DNA of 64,000 bases, taken from positions 1,116,001 through 1,180,000 of the forward strand of contig NC_070558.1 in NCBI RefSeq assembly GCF_026914185.1, read 5' to 3'. Each line of letters opens with the position of its first letter. The stretch's first letter is position 1. This document shows, one piece after another, positions 51,779-61,537 of the stretch. The position numbers and the translations under genes were made by a program. This DNA comes from Puccinia triticina (taxonomy: Eukaryota > Basidiomycota > Pucciniomycetes > Pucciniales > Pucciniaceae). The notes beneath the pieces are model-generated. The model worked only from the letters and a program-made list of their open reading frames with translations. It had not been told where the DNA came from and did no database searches.

Positions 51779-53847
51779 CTCCCTTTTTCCACCGGGCAGA
51801 GGGAAACCTCGATGTTTCGGCCCTCAGAGTCGGGGAGAATGATCCGTTCCCCTGCTGTGGGGGAGAATAGCAGAGTCGCTTCGAAGTCGATCAAGAACGG
51901 CCTCCCTAAGATAAAAGGCCCGTCCGCTCGTGTTATCCAGAAGTGGCAGGTGCCCACAATGCTGCGGCCCACACGGATTGGAACGTCTTCGGCCACCCCA
52001 ATCAGTTCACAGGCTTGATTATTGATACCGTAGACCGCCGAACTGAAGTTTACTCGTGGGGTCAGGTTGAACTTGTTGGCCATTGAATCGGATATAATGT
52101 TCAGTTGCGATCCGGAGTCGATTAAGGGCGAAGCTGAGCTCTCTTCTGAGCCGACGAGACATGCCAGGTATCCCAAAGGACACGAATACAGGCATGGATC
52201 AGGGACGGATTCCCTAAACTCCACTCCTTCGGCTAAGGTCCCTGAATGCACCTTAAGATCCTCAGGTCCCACCTCCACGCGCTTTCGCGAAACCCACTTC
52301 TTGACTCCATCCGACACGGCCGGGGACACAGAACAGATCTCGGCGACCGTAGTCGAAATTGGTAGGTCAAAAATCTTCTTGACGAACCCCTCCACGGCAT
52401 CTGGATGATCTCGAGAGACGTCGCGCTCGAATCTGACCTTGGGCTGAGTACCCGGGGTCTTTGAAGGGGTGACTGGTCGGGATGGGGCTTCCTTGGGCGG
52501 CACTTGCTGCCGGGGCTCGGGATCATTCATGATGCGATCAAACAATTCGGGCTCGTCGACTGGTTCAACGTTCGAAGGACCGCTCGGAGTCGCGTCAGGC
52601 TTACGAGGTGGTCTCTTTGACTGCGAAGAGGGGGCCAAAGGAGCCTTATAAGGCCTAGCTTCCTCGTGCCGCTTCCTTCCCGCCGGATCTGCCTCATAAG
52701 ACCCCGCAAACGACTGAGACGAGATGGCTGGAGGGTACCACTGCTCTAGAGACCCGCAGCTCGCCTTGAACTCCACCGAGGCTGACTGAGCTGCTGGTCG
52801 AGGTCCAGGAGACTGCGCCCTTGGATTCGAAGGCTGACCAGGTTGAAAAGAGGCCACTACGTGGCGGATCGGTCGGCTGCGGTCAAATGGAATAAGGGCC
52901 CCGTTGGGCAGAAAGTAGTTGTTGCCCCTCTGTTCCACCAGACCAGCTTCCTTATCCTTCTGAAGCTCGGCACAGCGCATCGTCCCGTGATTTTCTCGGT
53001 GACAATAATAGCAGATCATTGGGCCCCTCTCCGTCGACGGCCCGCCTTTCCCGCCTCCTTGCTTCATGAAGTGCTCGAACGCCTTGAACATCCTGGTGAG
53101 CTCTTCCATGGAGGGGTCTTCTTTAGGACCTGCGGGTGCCGCCGGAGGTCGCTGATCGGCGTGCATCTTCTTCATAGTCTCGTTTGCTTCCTGAAAAGGC
53201 GATGCTACGGGCGCGGAGGAACGGGTGTCTTCGAAAGAAAGCGAAACCTGACTCTTCATAACCGTGTCGACTGCGCTACGGAGGATCTTGAAAGTTGGGA
53301 GCCGGGCTCGTTTGTCGGCTGTCATCACGAGGGTATCGTCCTTGATCAATTGATCACGAATCCGTCCTTGGAAGCCAGGGGAGAATGCCTGGTAAAACTG
53401 CTTTTTCAACTCCTCCTCTGACTCCACATGCTCCTTAGCGACGAGATAAGCCTGGATTGGGTCCCAGGCTTTGCGGAAGTGGTGGTAGTCGGAAACCGAC
53501 GAAACCCCGCCCTTCTGAGTCCACTTCTCTACCAGACTAACGATATCCCTCTCCGTGAACTGCGCGGTGTCGACGTCTGACCAATAGCTCAGCATAGCCG
53601 CCTTCAGCTTCGGCCACTCCGGCGGGATGTTCCCCTCCAACGTCTCGAGGATGTCGCGGACTTCGCCATTCTCGACGAAACGTACAACTTGACGAGCCTT
53701 GTCGTAATCCGAGGCGTCATCCAGCTCAGCCGCCAGTTCATAGTCGGCTAGAAATCGCTCGATGTTGGATCCGTCGAACTTAAGCCCATCTTGAGGCTTG
53801 ATCTTCTTCATTTTTGCGGGTCTCACGCCTCCAGCCGCGTCGGCCAT
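51676..53847 (-). CDS. gag: Gypsy-2 Gag with retropepsin
   Basis: 723 aa from ATG 53847 (MADAAGGVRPAKMKK). Capsid region FDGSNIERFLADYELAAELD onward; CCHC knuckle CYYCHRENHGTMRC near residue 278; Pro/Ser-rich linker; retropepsin PLIDSGSQLNIIS near residue 590, so protease is encoded in the gag frame. It ends HPSFL-stop at the slippery site. Paralogous to Gypsy-1 gag. Confidence 0.9.
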   Translation of the reverse strand: MADAAGGVRPAKMKKIKPQDGLKFDGSNIERFLADYELAAELDDASDYDKARQVVRFVENGEVRDILETLEGNIPPEWPKLKAAMLSYWSDVDTAQFTERDIVSLVEKWTQKGGVSSVSDYHHFRKAWDPIQAYLVAKEHVESEEELKKQFYQAFSPGFQGRIRDQLIKDDTLVMTADKRARLPTFKILRSAVDTVMKSQVSLSFEDTRSSAPVASPFQEANETMKKMHADQRPPAAPAGPKEDPSMEELTRMFKAFEHFMKQGGGKGGPSTERGPMICYYCHRENHGTMRCAELQKDKEAGLVEQRGNNYFLPNGALIPFDRSRPIRHVVASFQPGQPSNPRAQSPGPRPAAQSASVEFKASCGSLEQWYPPAISSQSFAGSYEADPAGRKRHEEARPYKAPLAPSSQSKRPPRKPDATPSGPSNVEPVDEPELFDRIMNDPEPRQQVPPKEAPSRPVTPSKTPGTQPKVRFERDVSRDHPDAVEGFVKKIFDLPISTTVAEICSVSPAVSDGVKKWVSRKRVEVGPEDLKVHSGTLAEGVEFRESVPDPCLYSCPLGYLACLVGSEESSASPLIDSGSQLNIISDSMANKFNLTPRVNFSSAVYGINNQACELIGVAEDVPIRVGRSIVGTCHFWITRADGPFILGRPFLIDFEATLLFSPTAGERIILPDSEGRNIEVSLCPVEKGRWEREFPAHGRKAVLTHCGRIMELPEGADHPSFL

Positions 53848-53892
53848 GTCGAATAAGAACTAGGGGAAATATTGCAAACGGTGTGGGGGCGG

Positions 53893-53969
53893 CTCACAGA
53901 GTGGCGATGATGTTTTTCGACGAGAAGAGGTAGAACTTCGGAGGTGCAACTAATGTGGTGGGGACTTAC
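53893..53969 (-). repeat. Ty3 module copy in the Gypsy-2 5' leader
   Basis: 77-nt module, GTAAGT at 53969 to GTGAG at 53893, 46 nt upstream of the gag ATG. It lies in untranslated sequence. The frame used by the other copies is open here (EVSPHHISCTSE) but has no ATG. Confidence 0.75.
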
Positions 53970-54104
53970 TTCTACAACCCAAGTGCCCCGCCGCTGAACC
54001 CTAAGAAAGAAAACAGAAAGAGAAAAGAGATTCAGACGATCCTAAAACGGCTTGATCCAGTGAAACGAGGACTAGTCCGTCGCTCGGAGCGCCTCAAAAC
54101 CACA

Positions 54105-54157
54105 GTTCGAGACTGTAAATCTTGAGGTCGCTGGTTCGATCCCGGCTCGGGGGACCA
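54105..54157 (+). other. DNA copy of the 3' half of mature tRNA-Tyr at the Gypsy-2 PBS
   Basis: On + : anticodon arm CGAGA-CTGTAAA-TCTTG (loop with GTA anticodon, no intron), variable loop AGGTC, T-arm GCTGG-TTCGATC-CCGGC, acceptor TCGGGGG, discriminator A, then CCA (54155-54157), 2 nt from the 5' LTR. On the minus strand this is the primer-binding site TGGTCCCCCGAGCC extended far beyond the usual 18 nt. The 5' half of the tRNA is not recognisable upstream, and the CCA marks it as RNA-derived. Confidence 0.75.
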
Positions 54158-54159
54158 AA

Positions 54160-55078
54160 TATGGGACTCCTGTCCGTGCTAAGCGGCGGCAGTCGTGTGA
54201 GGGGATTGGGTGCTGTTTAGGCTGCCCTCGTAGTGAGTGGTCCGTCGAGATGAGCGCTGAAAAAGGATCGAGGATAGCTTTGTGGGTTGGTGGTGGTTTT
54301 GAGATGTTCGCCGGGGGGTTTGGATCCTCGGCGGCGGTTGTTTTATTTTGAGGATGGTGGGGTGTGATCTTAAAGGATGAGGAAGGAAGGAAATCTGGAA
54401 AATTCTGATGAGGGATGATCGGCGAGCTGAGCTCGAAGGTTTTAACTCTGAAAATCTGATCTATATACTCAGGATGGACCGTATTCTCGGGATCAGAATG
54501 CCATGCCTCTCCCATCATCCAAGTTCGGCGAACTTGGACTCCGGGAGAGCCACATGTCACGTATATTTCATCATCTCCTCCGCGCGCTACGCGCGCACAC
54601 ACACACAACAAGCAACAGAAGCAGGAAAAGGAAACACAACACAAAGAAATGAGGAAATCACAGTGAGATGAGATAGAAGGAAAAGAGGCATGGAGAAGAA
54701 GGAAAAGCAGCAAGAAAGGAAAAGCCAGAAAACACTCAAACCAGACAAACCAAACAGAAAGAAAAGAAGCCAGAAACAAACAAGGAAATAAACCCACAGC
54801 AGGTGCTGTGTTAGGACCAAGAAAGATGAAGAGGCTGAGAAACTGAGAAAGAAAGGAAATGGGAAAAAAGTGTTGAAAAGGGGGGAGTAGAAAGAGAGAA
54901 GGGGGAGGGGAAGATCTTGAAGATAGAGCCAGTTGAAAGTAAGAAGGTGATGGAGAGGGATCTTGAGGTTTGACGGTGGATTCTTGAGTCTTGAAGCGTG
55001 AGAGGGAAGTTGAGTCTTGATGATCTTGCTGGCGGTGGAGATGTTCCTGACTAGCTGGCCACGAGAGGGGCCACCACA
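54160..55078 (-). mobile_element. Gypsy-2 5' LTR
   Basis: 919 nt, same length and apparently same sequence as 46099-47017. Begins TGTGGTGG at 55078 and ends ...CCCATA at 54160, followed by TT and the primer-binding site. Confidence 0.9.
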
Positions 55079-55975
55079 CCGCCGTACGCGTTCTCAACTA
55101 CCTCAACACAACGAAGTCACTGCGTCTCCGTCTAGGTGGTAATCTGACATGCAGCGGTTACTCAGATGCTGATTGGGCTGAAGACCGCGAAGACAGACGG
55201 TCAACCTCCGCGTACACCTACCGCATCGGCGACGGATCAATTTCTTGGAAATCGAGGAAACAAGCCACCGTGTCCCTTTCAAGCACAGAATCCGAGTACA
55301 AAGCCCTATCGGACTCGTGCAAAGAAGGATTATGGCTCCGCAGCATCCTAATCGAACTCCATCTCCGACCACAAAGAGCTATTCCCCTGCACGTTGATAA
55401 TGAAGGCGCCGAGGCACTCGCGAACAATCCAGAACACCACTCACGCACGAAACACATTGACGCACGATACCACTTTGTTCGAGAATGTGTGAAAGATGGA
55501 AAAATTGAGATTATCCATGTATCGACACATGATATGCTTGCCGATATGCTCACCAAGCCCCTTCCAAGGATTCTTCTGGAAAAACATCGGACCATGTTTG
55601 GCATTGTTTGAATCTCGTCTTTGTCAAAAACTCTTCAACTTCCTGTGGACTTCTTTTTCCTTTTTTTTGTTCACCTCAGTTTTCAGCAAGGGGAGGTGTT
55701 GAGGTGGCTCATCTGTTGTGTGCTTCAATCTTTCATTTCACGCTTATTTCACACCATGTGACATCTTGTTCTCCCTTTCTCATGTCTCTATATAACCTGA
55801 GCAGCAGTGTTGGTTGGACCTTTCTTCATCCTTCCAACACACGCTCAACATTCGCTTCTGCTGCTCAGGTTAGTATTTCTCTTGTTTCTCATTCTCTTCA
55901 TTTTCTCTCCATGTTGCAATTCATCCTTCCAACACACGCTCAACATTCGCTTCTGCTGCTCAGTCTATCGCAACA

Positions 55976-56967
55976 GAATTGAATATTTTATTATTTCCTT
56001 GGTTTGCTTCCTCTCCTTTCACTAGGTGATTTGAGAAAGTTTTGGGTGTTGATACCTCTGATAGTCTGGGGTCAATGGACTTGGAGATTGTACCATGTAA
56101 TGGATTGCACAAAGAATGATGGTTGATGGATATTGGATTCAACACAGATACTGAATCAGAGATGCTTTTTCTTCTCTTAGCAGTTTCTGATTGGCTGTAC
56201 TGTGTGGCTAAGTTTTTTAAACCAGGAGAATTTACAATGCTTGCGCTCATTCTTTTTTGAGTGTGGAGTGGTGCATTTTGATAATGCTGCATAATTGTTT
56301 GGGGAGAATATGATTCATTAAAACCTGGAGATTTTGGAATGCTTGCACCCATTCTTTTCTGAGTGTGGAGTGGTGCATTTTGAGAGTAGTTTCCTAGTAG
56401 GCTGTGCTGCATCTGACTACCTGGATAATGTGAATCATGCCCACTGTGAATGAGTGGCGCAGGGGGAGCTTGGAGCCCTTGAATACTGGCATTAATCTTT
56501 ATCTGTGATTTACTAGGATTCTGAACAAATTGTTTGGTTTGAGGGGCTGCTACTGAATAAGATGTGTTCATCTGAGGTTGAAAATTCTGATGACTTATGA
56601 GAGACATTGCATCTTTTTGGGAGGGTGTTTTTGAGGTTGTCTGAGAGACCGGTCCATTTAACAAGGGGTTCCCCTTTTTTTGGGCTGGGTTTTTGGTTTT
56701 GGTGTTTGGCTGATAAGGTTTATTGTTCCACGTTTCCATGCCTCTTCTGGTGGCATCTTCCCATTCATCTGCTGTAACTCGTGGAAATGACAACCTGGAT
56801 TCATTCCTGTGGTATATCATTGAGCTTAATGAACATGCATTAAGTATATAACTATGATTTTGGCTGTGGTCATGCTTGACTTTATACTTGGAGGTTTGGC
56901 CTTCTTGCCTACCTACTCTGTCTGTTTTCTCATGAACTACCTGGCACCCGGCGTCATTGCAGTTATG
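55976..56967 (-). pseudogene. Transposase-OTU gene, linker exon
   Basis: Exon starting after TTTCCAG at 56968 with HNCNDAGCQVVHEKTDR, the Cys/His tail typical of CACTA-like transposases of basidiomycetes. It then runs continuously through a polar linker into the OTU part across the Copia-2 insertion (KIFNS/STSTPKTF). The linker has tandem duplications: NAPLHTQKRM(G/S)ASI appears twice, and STPKTFS(N/S)H twice. The frame is open. Confidence 0.75.
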
Positions 56968-57048
56968 CTGGAAATTGAGACAACAAATTACATCCTTTCA
57001 CACAAATTCTTGGTCAGATTTGTAGAATATATATGTGATTTGAATGCC

Positions 57049-59229
57049 ACACAAATTGGTTGACTCACCACAGCTCTGACATAGAGATGTGTATTTGTGG
57101 CCTGGTATTCCTGCATTTGATAAAAAGCATGGACTCCAGATGATTTGTAAGTGTGGACTTCTACAAAAAAGGTACTTGATGAATGTTCTGCTTGCCAAAT
57201 TGAAATCACAGATCCAACAATTGGATATTTCTTGGGCCTGCGTATCTACATGTGCCATTGGATTGATAAGTATATTTTGGTCATCTTCATACTACAAATT
57301 TCATACTTACCAATACAAAAATGCCTGTCTGGACTATATCATTCTCTCCAGTTTTGATACTTGTTACCCTTTTCCACTTTATTTCCGGGAAATTCTCATA
57401 AAGGAAACTTGGAATAGCCACTTCATTTTGAGGCACTGCTTCATTGTACAATATTGGATACCTTATGGGTTCTGAAAGGTCAATCCCCATGAGTTTTTGT
57501 ACCTCTTTATTGAATTTGAATATATGAGTGATCTCCTTTGAAGGTCGGAAATAATACCTCTTGACATAATTATAGAGCAAAACACCGGATAGTATGAGCC
57601 TCATTGCTTGATAATTTGAGAAGGTGTTTGCTATGTCCCTCCCTGGGGCTTGACGGTTGAAATGAATTGAAGCATTCCTCATTATTCCATTGTATGATTC
57701 AAATTTCTCAGATGAAAACAAGCTAGGTGGACCAAACCGCCTGACCGATTCGGGAAGATGGAGGAGCATATGAAATTTAGCTTTATTGACCCACTGTGCA
57801 TTCATTCTCAAGATATGATACAGGAATATATCAATATGATGTTGCAGATCTTCAATGTATGTTTCCATGTTGTCGATTTTTGTTTGGTATACATATGTAC
57901 ACAGGTAACACAACAACATCCATATATCCCTTTGCTGCCTGTTCATAAATGGAAAGAAGACAAACACGGCAGCTTGAACCACAATCTTCATATGCTTTCC
58001 AATGAAACTCCTGTAGTGGGTGACCATAAACACCCCCCTCAAAGAAGGAATATTTAGTGCGCCTTTGTTGAAAGACTCCCATTTTCCCTCCAATTTCCGT
58101 CTGTCTTCCTCCCCAAGGCCTTCCATGAAGTCACGCAGAAGTTATTGAATGATTCCAAGCTGTAATACATGCAAGATCTCTACAGGCGTATCTTTAAATC
58201 CATCAAATCCTGTTCCAAATTTGGAGGCTATCAGTATCAAACACATGTAAATTTTCATCAGAGAGGCTCACCCTTCAAAGTGTAGAAACGATTATACAGC
58301 CTGTCTGGGCACTCTTTCTCTATGGCTTCTATCTCTTCTTTTTGACCTGGCTTATTTCTCTGGTGGTACCTCTCAACAAATTCCACATTTATGTTGTCCT
58401 TGAGACCTTTTGCTTTGGTTTTGTCATTGTATGCGGTCTTTGCTTCATCTTTGGATTCTTGCCAACATTTCTTTATGGATGATATGTTTTCTTCCCACTT
58501 TCGTGGAGGGGGGGGCTTGAAGGTGATTGTCAGCTCACATCCATGCATACTAAAAATGAATTTACTGAACTACTTACCACATGTCCCCCTGTGGTCAATC
58601 GGAAAAAATCTTTCACATAAGCCACGAGTGACTTATCCTCCTTCCTTACCACCGAAAGTTGACACAATTGGCATTTGCAGGCATGGGTGTACTGGTCATT
58701 TCTGCATGCATTGGAGAGTCCCCAAGTGCTACTAGTACAAAACTCATAATTAGTACCCTCTGATTCAGTATGCTATCATAAGCAAAATGGCCATTGATGC
58801 TCATATCACTGGAAGGAATAATAAGTAATTCCACAAGTGTCAACATGATGCTGATCATGATTTTTAAATGGAAAAATAATGAACAACTTACTTAATTTCC
58901 TCAATAATTGGATCTTCCAACTCCAAGCAACTTGCTACATTGGAGGTTGCCACGAATTGACAATTGTACTCCTGATTTGACCAGTGTGGATGTAGTCCTG
59001 ACAAAGTGAAATAATATGATATATGTTTGTTCCATTGTTTGGAGCAATTACCAGATGTGTCGTCTGCATAGAGTGTAAGTGGTACATGTCGGATGATGCA
59101 GTTTTGGGCCTTTTTCCGCCAAGGGTTGGGGAGTTCAATTTGGATTCTTTTTCCACTGTTATCGTCGCTCCTCCGTCCGCCATCCCCGCATCCGAAGTGC
59201 TCAGATTCTGATACAATATGGCGTCCCAA
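57049..59229 (-). pseudogene. CACTA-like (Plavaka-type) transposase exons
   Basis: Minus-strand exons joined by short introns. 59229-58888: LPNPWRKKAQNCIIRHVPLT, LYADDTSG, KQWNKHISYYFTLSGL, NQEYNCQFVATSNVA. 58858-58646: ALGDSPMHAEMTSTPMPANA. 58548-58258: a Lys-rich helical piece and YNRFYTLKG. Then TPVEILHVLQLGII, an in-frame TAA at 58142-58144, and 58126-57313 with KFHMLLHLPESVRRFGP and EKFESYNGIMRNASIHF; donor GTAAGT after GIFVL. 57230-57069 encodes RPKKYPIVGSVISIWQAEHS. These blocks are characteristic of CACTA/Plavaka transposases in basidiomycetes. One nonsense codon and two large insertions make it non-functional. Confidence 0.65.
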
Positions 59230-60358
59230 TCTTCACCCAGAGGTCCATTTACTGTCCAATTCCGCCCACGCCCGACGCCATCTGTAGGTACAGGTATGTT
59301 TGAAATTCACGGCCTGTTGTATTATCTGTATGTGTATATCAAAAGCTGACCTTTATGTATTTTCCCCATTCAGCAGGAGCCACTGGGGCCATGCGACCAG
59401 CGTCAGCAATCATCAGCCCCGCCCGACTGGCAGCTGCGCCTTATGTAGCCAAGAGTCCAATACAATACCATTCCCCAGCGATCCATCCCGAGTTGGATGC
59501 CAAGGCCCGTCTTGCCGTTCTCGCCCCGATCAACCCTGATCTTGAGCCCGCCCTGATCATCCCTGATGCTGAGCCCGTCCCAATCATCCCTGATGCTGAG
59601 CCCGTCCCAATCATCCCTGATGCTGAGCCCGCCCCGATCATCCCTGATCTTCGCAGCGATGATGCAGCCAGCCACGCCGACAACAATCATGCAGACCAAG
59701 ATTTGGGTGCACCCGAAACCAAGCTGACCACCACTTCCCAAGAGCCTGATCATGCTGACACCATGACCCTTATGCGACTCGCTGAGGAACTAGCGCTCCC
59801 CGCAGATCAGATGGACCGGTTCCGCAAAGTAGCCCAGCTCCCTGAGCCCAATTGCTTGATGGGTGTCTTCATGTACATGGTATGGATCCAACACCGACTT
59901 GAAACTCTCCCGTCCAATCATCCGCTTGAACCCACCCCAGCCCCTGTTGCTAATCCCCCCCCCTGAGCAAGCCAGGGGTTTTGTTTACCATTGCGAAGCC
60001 CGAGTGAGCTCAGTCCTTATTTTTTGCTAACCCCCAACGCGAACATTGCTGACGGATGTTTCTGTTCGAGATGAATCAGAACTTTATTTGCACCAAAGCC
60101 CGGCAAAAACTCCTTTTGCCGCATCTTGAGGCTTATGTTCAAACGCATACCGTCGCAAGCCGCGCTCTCTTTCCCAGAACCCCGCTAGTCTTAATCAAGG
60201 TAAGCCGCCTTCCTTCCTTTCCTTCCTCCTTGCCGCAGTCAACTGAGAACTTGGTCTGCTGCAGGAAGAAGTCGATGCAATGGACAACGACTGGAAGGCA
60301 ACTTACTTGCCGGCCGGATATGCCAATCAAGAAGATACCGCTGTCAACTCCGTTGTGG
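59218..60358 (+). pseudogene. Multi-exon hypothetical protein, divergent from the transposase
   Basis: Proposed exons 59218-59293, 59374-60003, 60071-60199 and 60265-60358, with GTATGT, GTGAGC, GTAAGC and GTAAGC donors. The protein starts MASQSSPRGPFTVQFRPRP and has three copies of a nine-residue PDAEP(V/A)PII repeat, MTLMRLAEELALPADQMDRF, then MNQNFICTKARQKLLLPHL and EEVDAMDNDWKATYLPAGYA. A run of about ten C at 59954-59964 puts the second exon one base out of frame, ending in TGA. The LTR at 60409 sits in the following intron. It may be the second gene of the CACTA-like element; no domain recognised. Confidence 0.45.
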
Positions 60359-60408
60359 TAAGCCAATCCTGATCTACCCAGAAAACCAGCAACCATCAAT
60401 CACAAGGC

Positions 60409-61293
60409 TGTCACACCTCAAGACTAAATCCCATACCTCTGGCCCCCTTGTCAGCAAAGCCCAAGGCCCTCAACATCCCCATTCAATGGTCATACCATGG
60501 ATAATAGTATTCCCTCTTCCCACACTCCCCCTCTCTTGGATAAACCCTCTCCCTAGTCTCAAACATCTACCCAGATCACATGTTACCCCCTTCTTCTAGT
60601 GTTTCCTTAGAACCATGTGCTCAAAGATGTATAAGCACCCTTGAAACCCTTCACCCTCCAAACCCAACATGGTACACATTATACTAGACATAGCCCCAAA
60701 CCTCACCTACATTATTACTTCCTGAAACACTTCCTGAAACACCTAAATCCTCCTATCTTAGATCATAGAATATTTTACCCCTGTTATGTCTCACATATCC
60801 CCCCCTCCAACTAGGAAGATTGCACCATAGCCCCCAGAAGATGGCATCATCCCCACCCACTATTACACCATCATGTGACTCCTTGACCCACTACTCTGAC
60901 CACATGGCTGTTTCATCCTATAGAAGTAGAATGTTCTATGCTTCCCTCCAGTTTATCCTTGTTTCCTCATGGCTCCTCTTTCTTGTGTATATAAACTGGG
61001 TTGTTTTCCTCTTCATTTGTTCCCCATCAGATCCTGTCAAAGTAATTCAGATCACTGGTCACCTATCATTAGCCTTGCTTATGCCAATAAATTAGATTGG
61101 ACAAGCTTGTTATCTGTGTACAAAATATTAGATTAGTAGAAAAGTAACCCTCAAGACATACCTCAAGAATCCTCTATAGCCACACCTTTCCATAAGAGTC
61201 CACACTCTTATATCTTTTTCTTGTTCCCAGAGAGGCAGCCCATTAAAGCACCATTCCCTCTCCAGCTCTATTCATCCCAAGAGTAGTTCCACA
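60409..61293 (+). mobile_element. Gypsy-4 5' LTR
   Basis: 885 nt, TGTCACACCTC ... AGTTCCACA. TATA-like GTGTATATAAACTGG at about 60984 and AATAAA at 61086. The primer-binding site follows after AG: TGGTGTCCCAACAGTGG (61296-61312). Left flank AAGGC is a possible target duplication; the partner LTR is outside the window. Confidence 0.75.
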
Positions 61294-61537
61294 AGTGGTG
61301 TCCCAACAGTGGCCTGAAGATCTTCAGTTTTCAGTTTTACTTTTGGAGTACTAGTCTAATAGATAGTTATAGATTAGCTAGTGCATTTACAAAAAACTTC
61401 ACATTTTAACAAATCTACATACCTTGACAGATTTCCCTGATATCCCAAGTTCCCCAGGATCATCTACAATCAACTCTTACTCCTATCAATTCACTTAACA
61501 AACCTTATCCTCCGACCAGCTAAGAATCTTTAGAATC
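61294..61537 (+). other. Gypsy-4 leader
   Basis: Non-coding leader between the primer-binding site and gag, containing CAGTTTTCAGTTTTACTTTTGG. No other feature seen. Confidence 0.5.

Larger units (their letters stand above)
46099..55078 (-). mobile_element. Gypsy-2, full-length Ty3 element
   Basis: 8980 bp, minus strand. LTRs 54160-55078 (5') and 46099-47017 (3') are both 919 nt and appear identical, indicating recent insertion. Overlapping target duplication CCGC (46095-46098, 55079-55082). The PBS region lies at 54132-54157; the PPT-like AGTGGTGGGTGGA precedes the 3' LTR. Gag and pol are open and overlap in -1 phase. No inactivating mutation was seen, so this copy may be autonomous. Confidence 0.92.
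42164..55611 (+). pseudogene. gag-pol: Copia-2 Gag-Pol, split by Gypsy-2
   Basis: Single ORF from ATG 42164 (MADIAAPDISEPSS), interrupted at 46098 and resuming at 55083; joined, it is 1487 codons in frame. Gag: UBN2-like capsid (LNWTFAVSVHLASINLGYLL) and CCHC CSFCRIKGHELSAC. Protease IDSGCSMSM. Integrase HSDVGSFE, RSDNGGEY, GVAERANRT, with its triad intact. A Pro/Ser-rich spacer (44.5-45.0 kb) precedes RT (VDFKTAFLNGQL, VHVDDLAIVG). After the insertion comes RNase H (SGYSDADWAED, SSTESEYKAL, RTKHIDARYH) and stop 55609-55611. Apart from the insertion no disruption is seen, so it was intact when Gypsy-2 landed. Confidence 0.9.
41320..55975 (+). mobile_element. Copia-2 LTR retrotransposon (interrupted by Gypsy-2)
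   Basis: LTRs 41320-41598 and 55697-55975, both 279 nt (TGTTGAGGTGG ... ATCGCAACA), with perfect TSD GAATT (41315-41319, 55976-55980). The LTR contains a duplicated block, TCCTTCCAACACACGCTC, and a TATA-like TCTATATAACC. The primer-binding site GGTTATGAGCCCAG (41599-41612) matches the complement of the initiator tRNA-Met anticodon arm, as in half-tRNA-primed Copia elements. PPT AAGGGGAGG precedes the 3' LTR. The leader contains an additional LTR. Confidence 0.9.

Noticed and set aside
54072..55097. 341-codon minus-strand ORF ending in GIEPATSRFTVSNCG
   Set aside because: Its C-terminus is translated tRNA-Tyr/PBS sequence, a familiar artefact in protein predictions.
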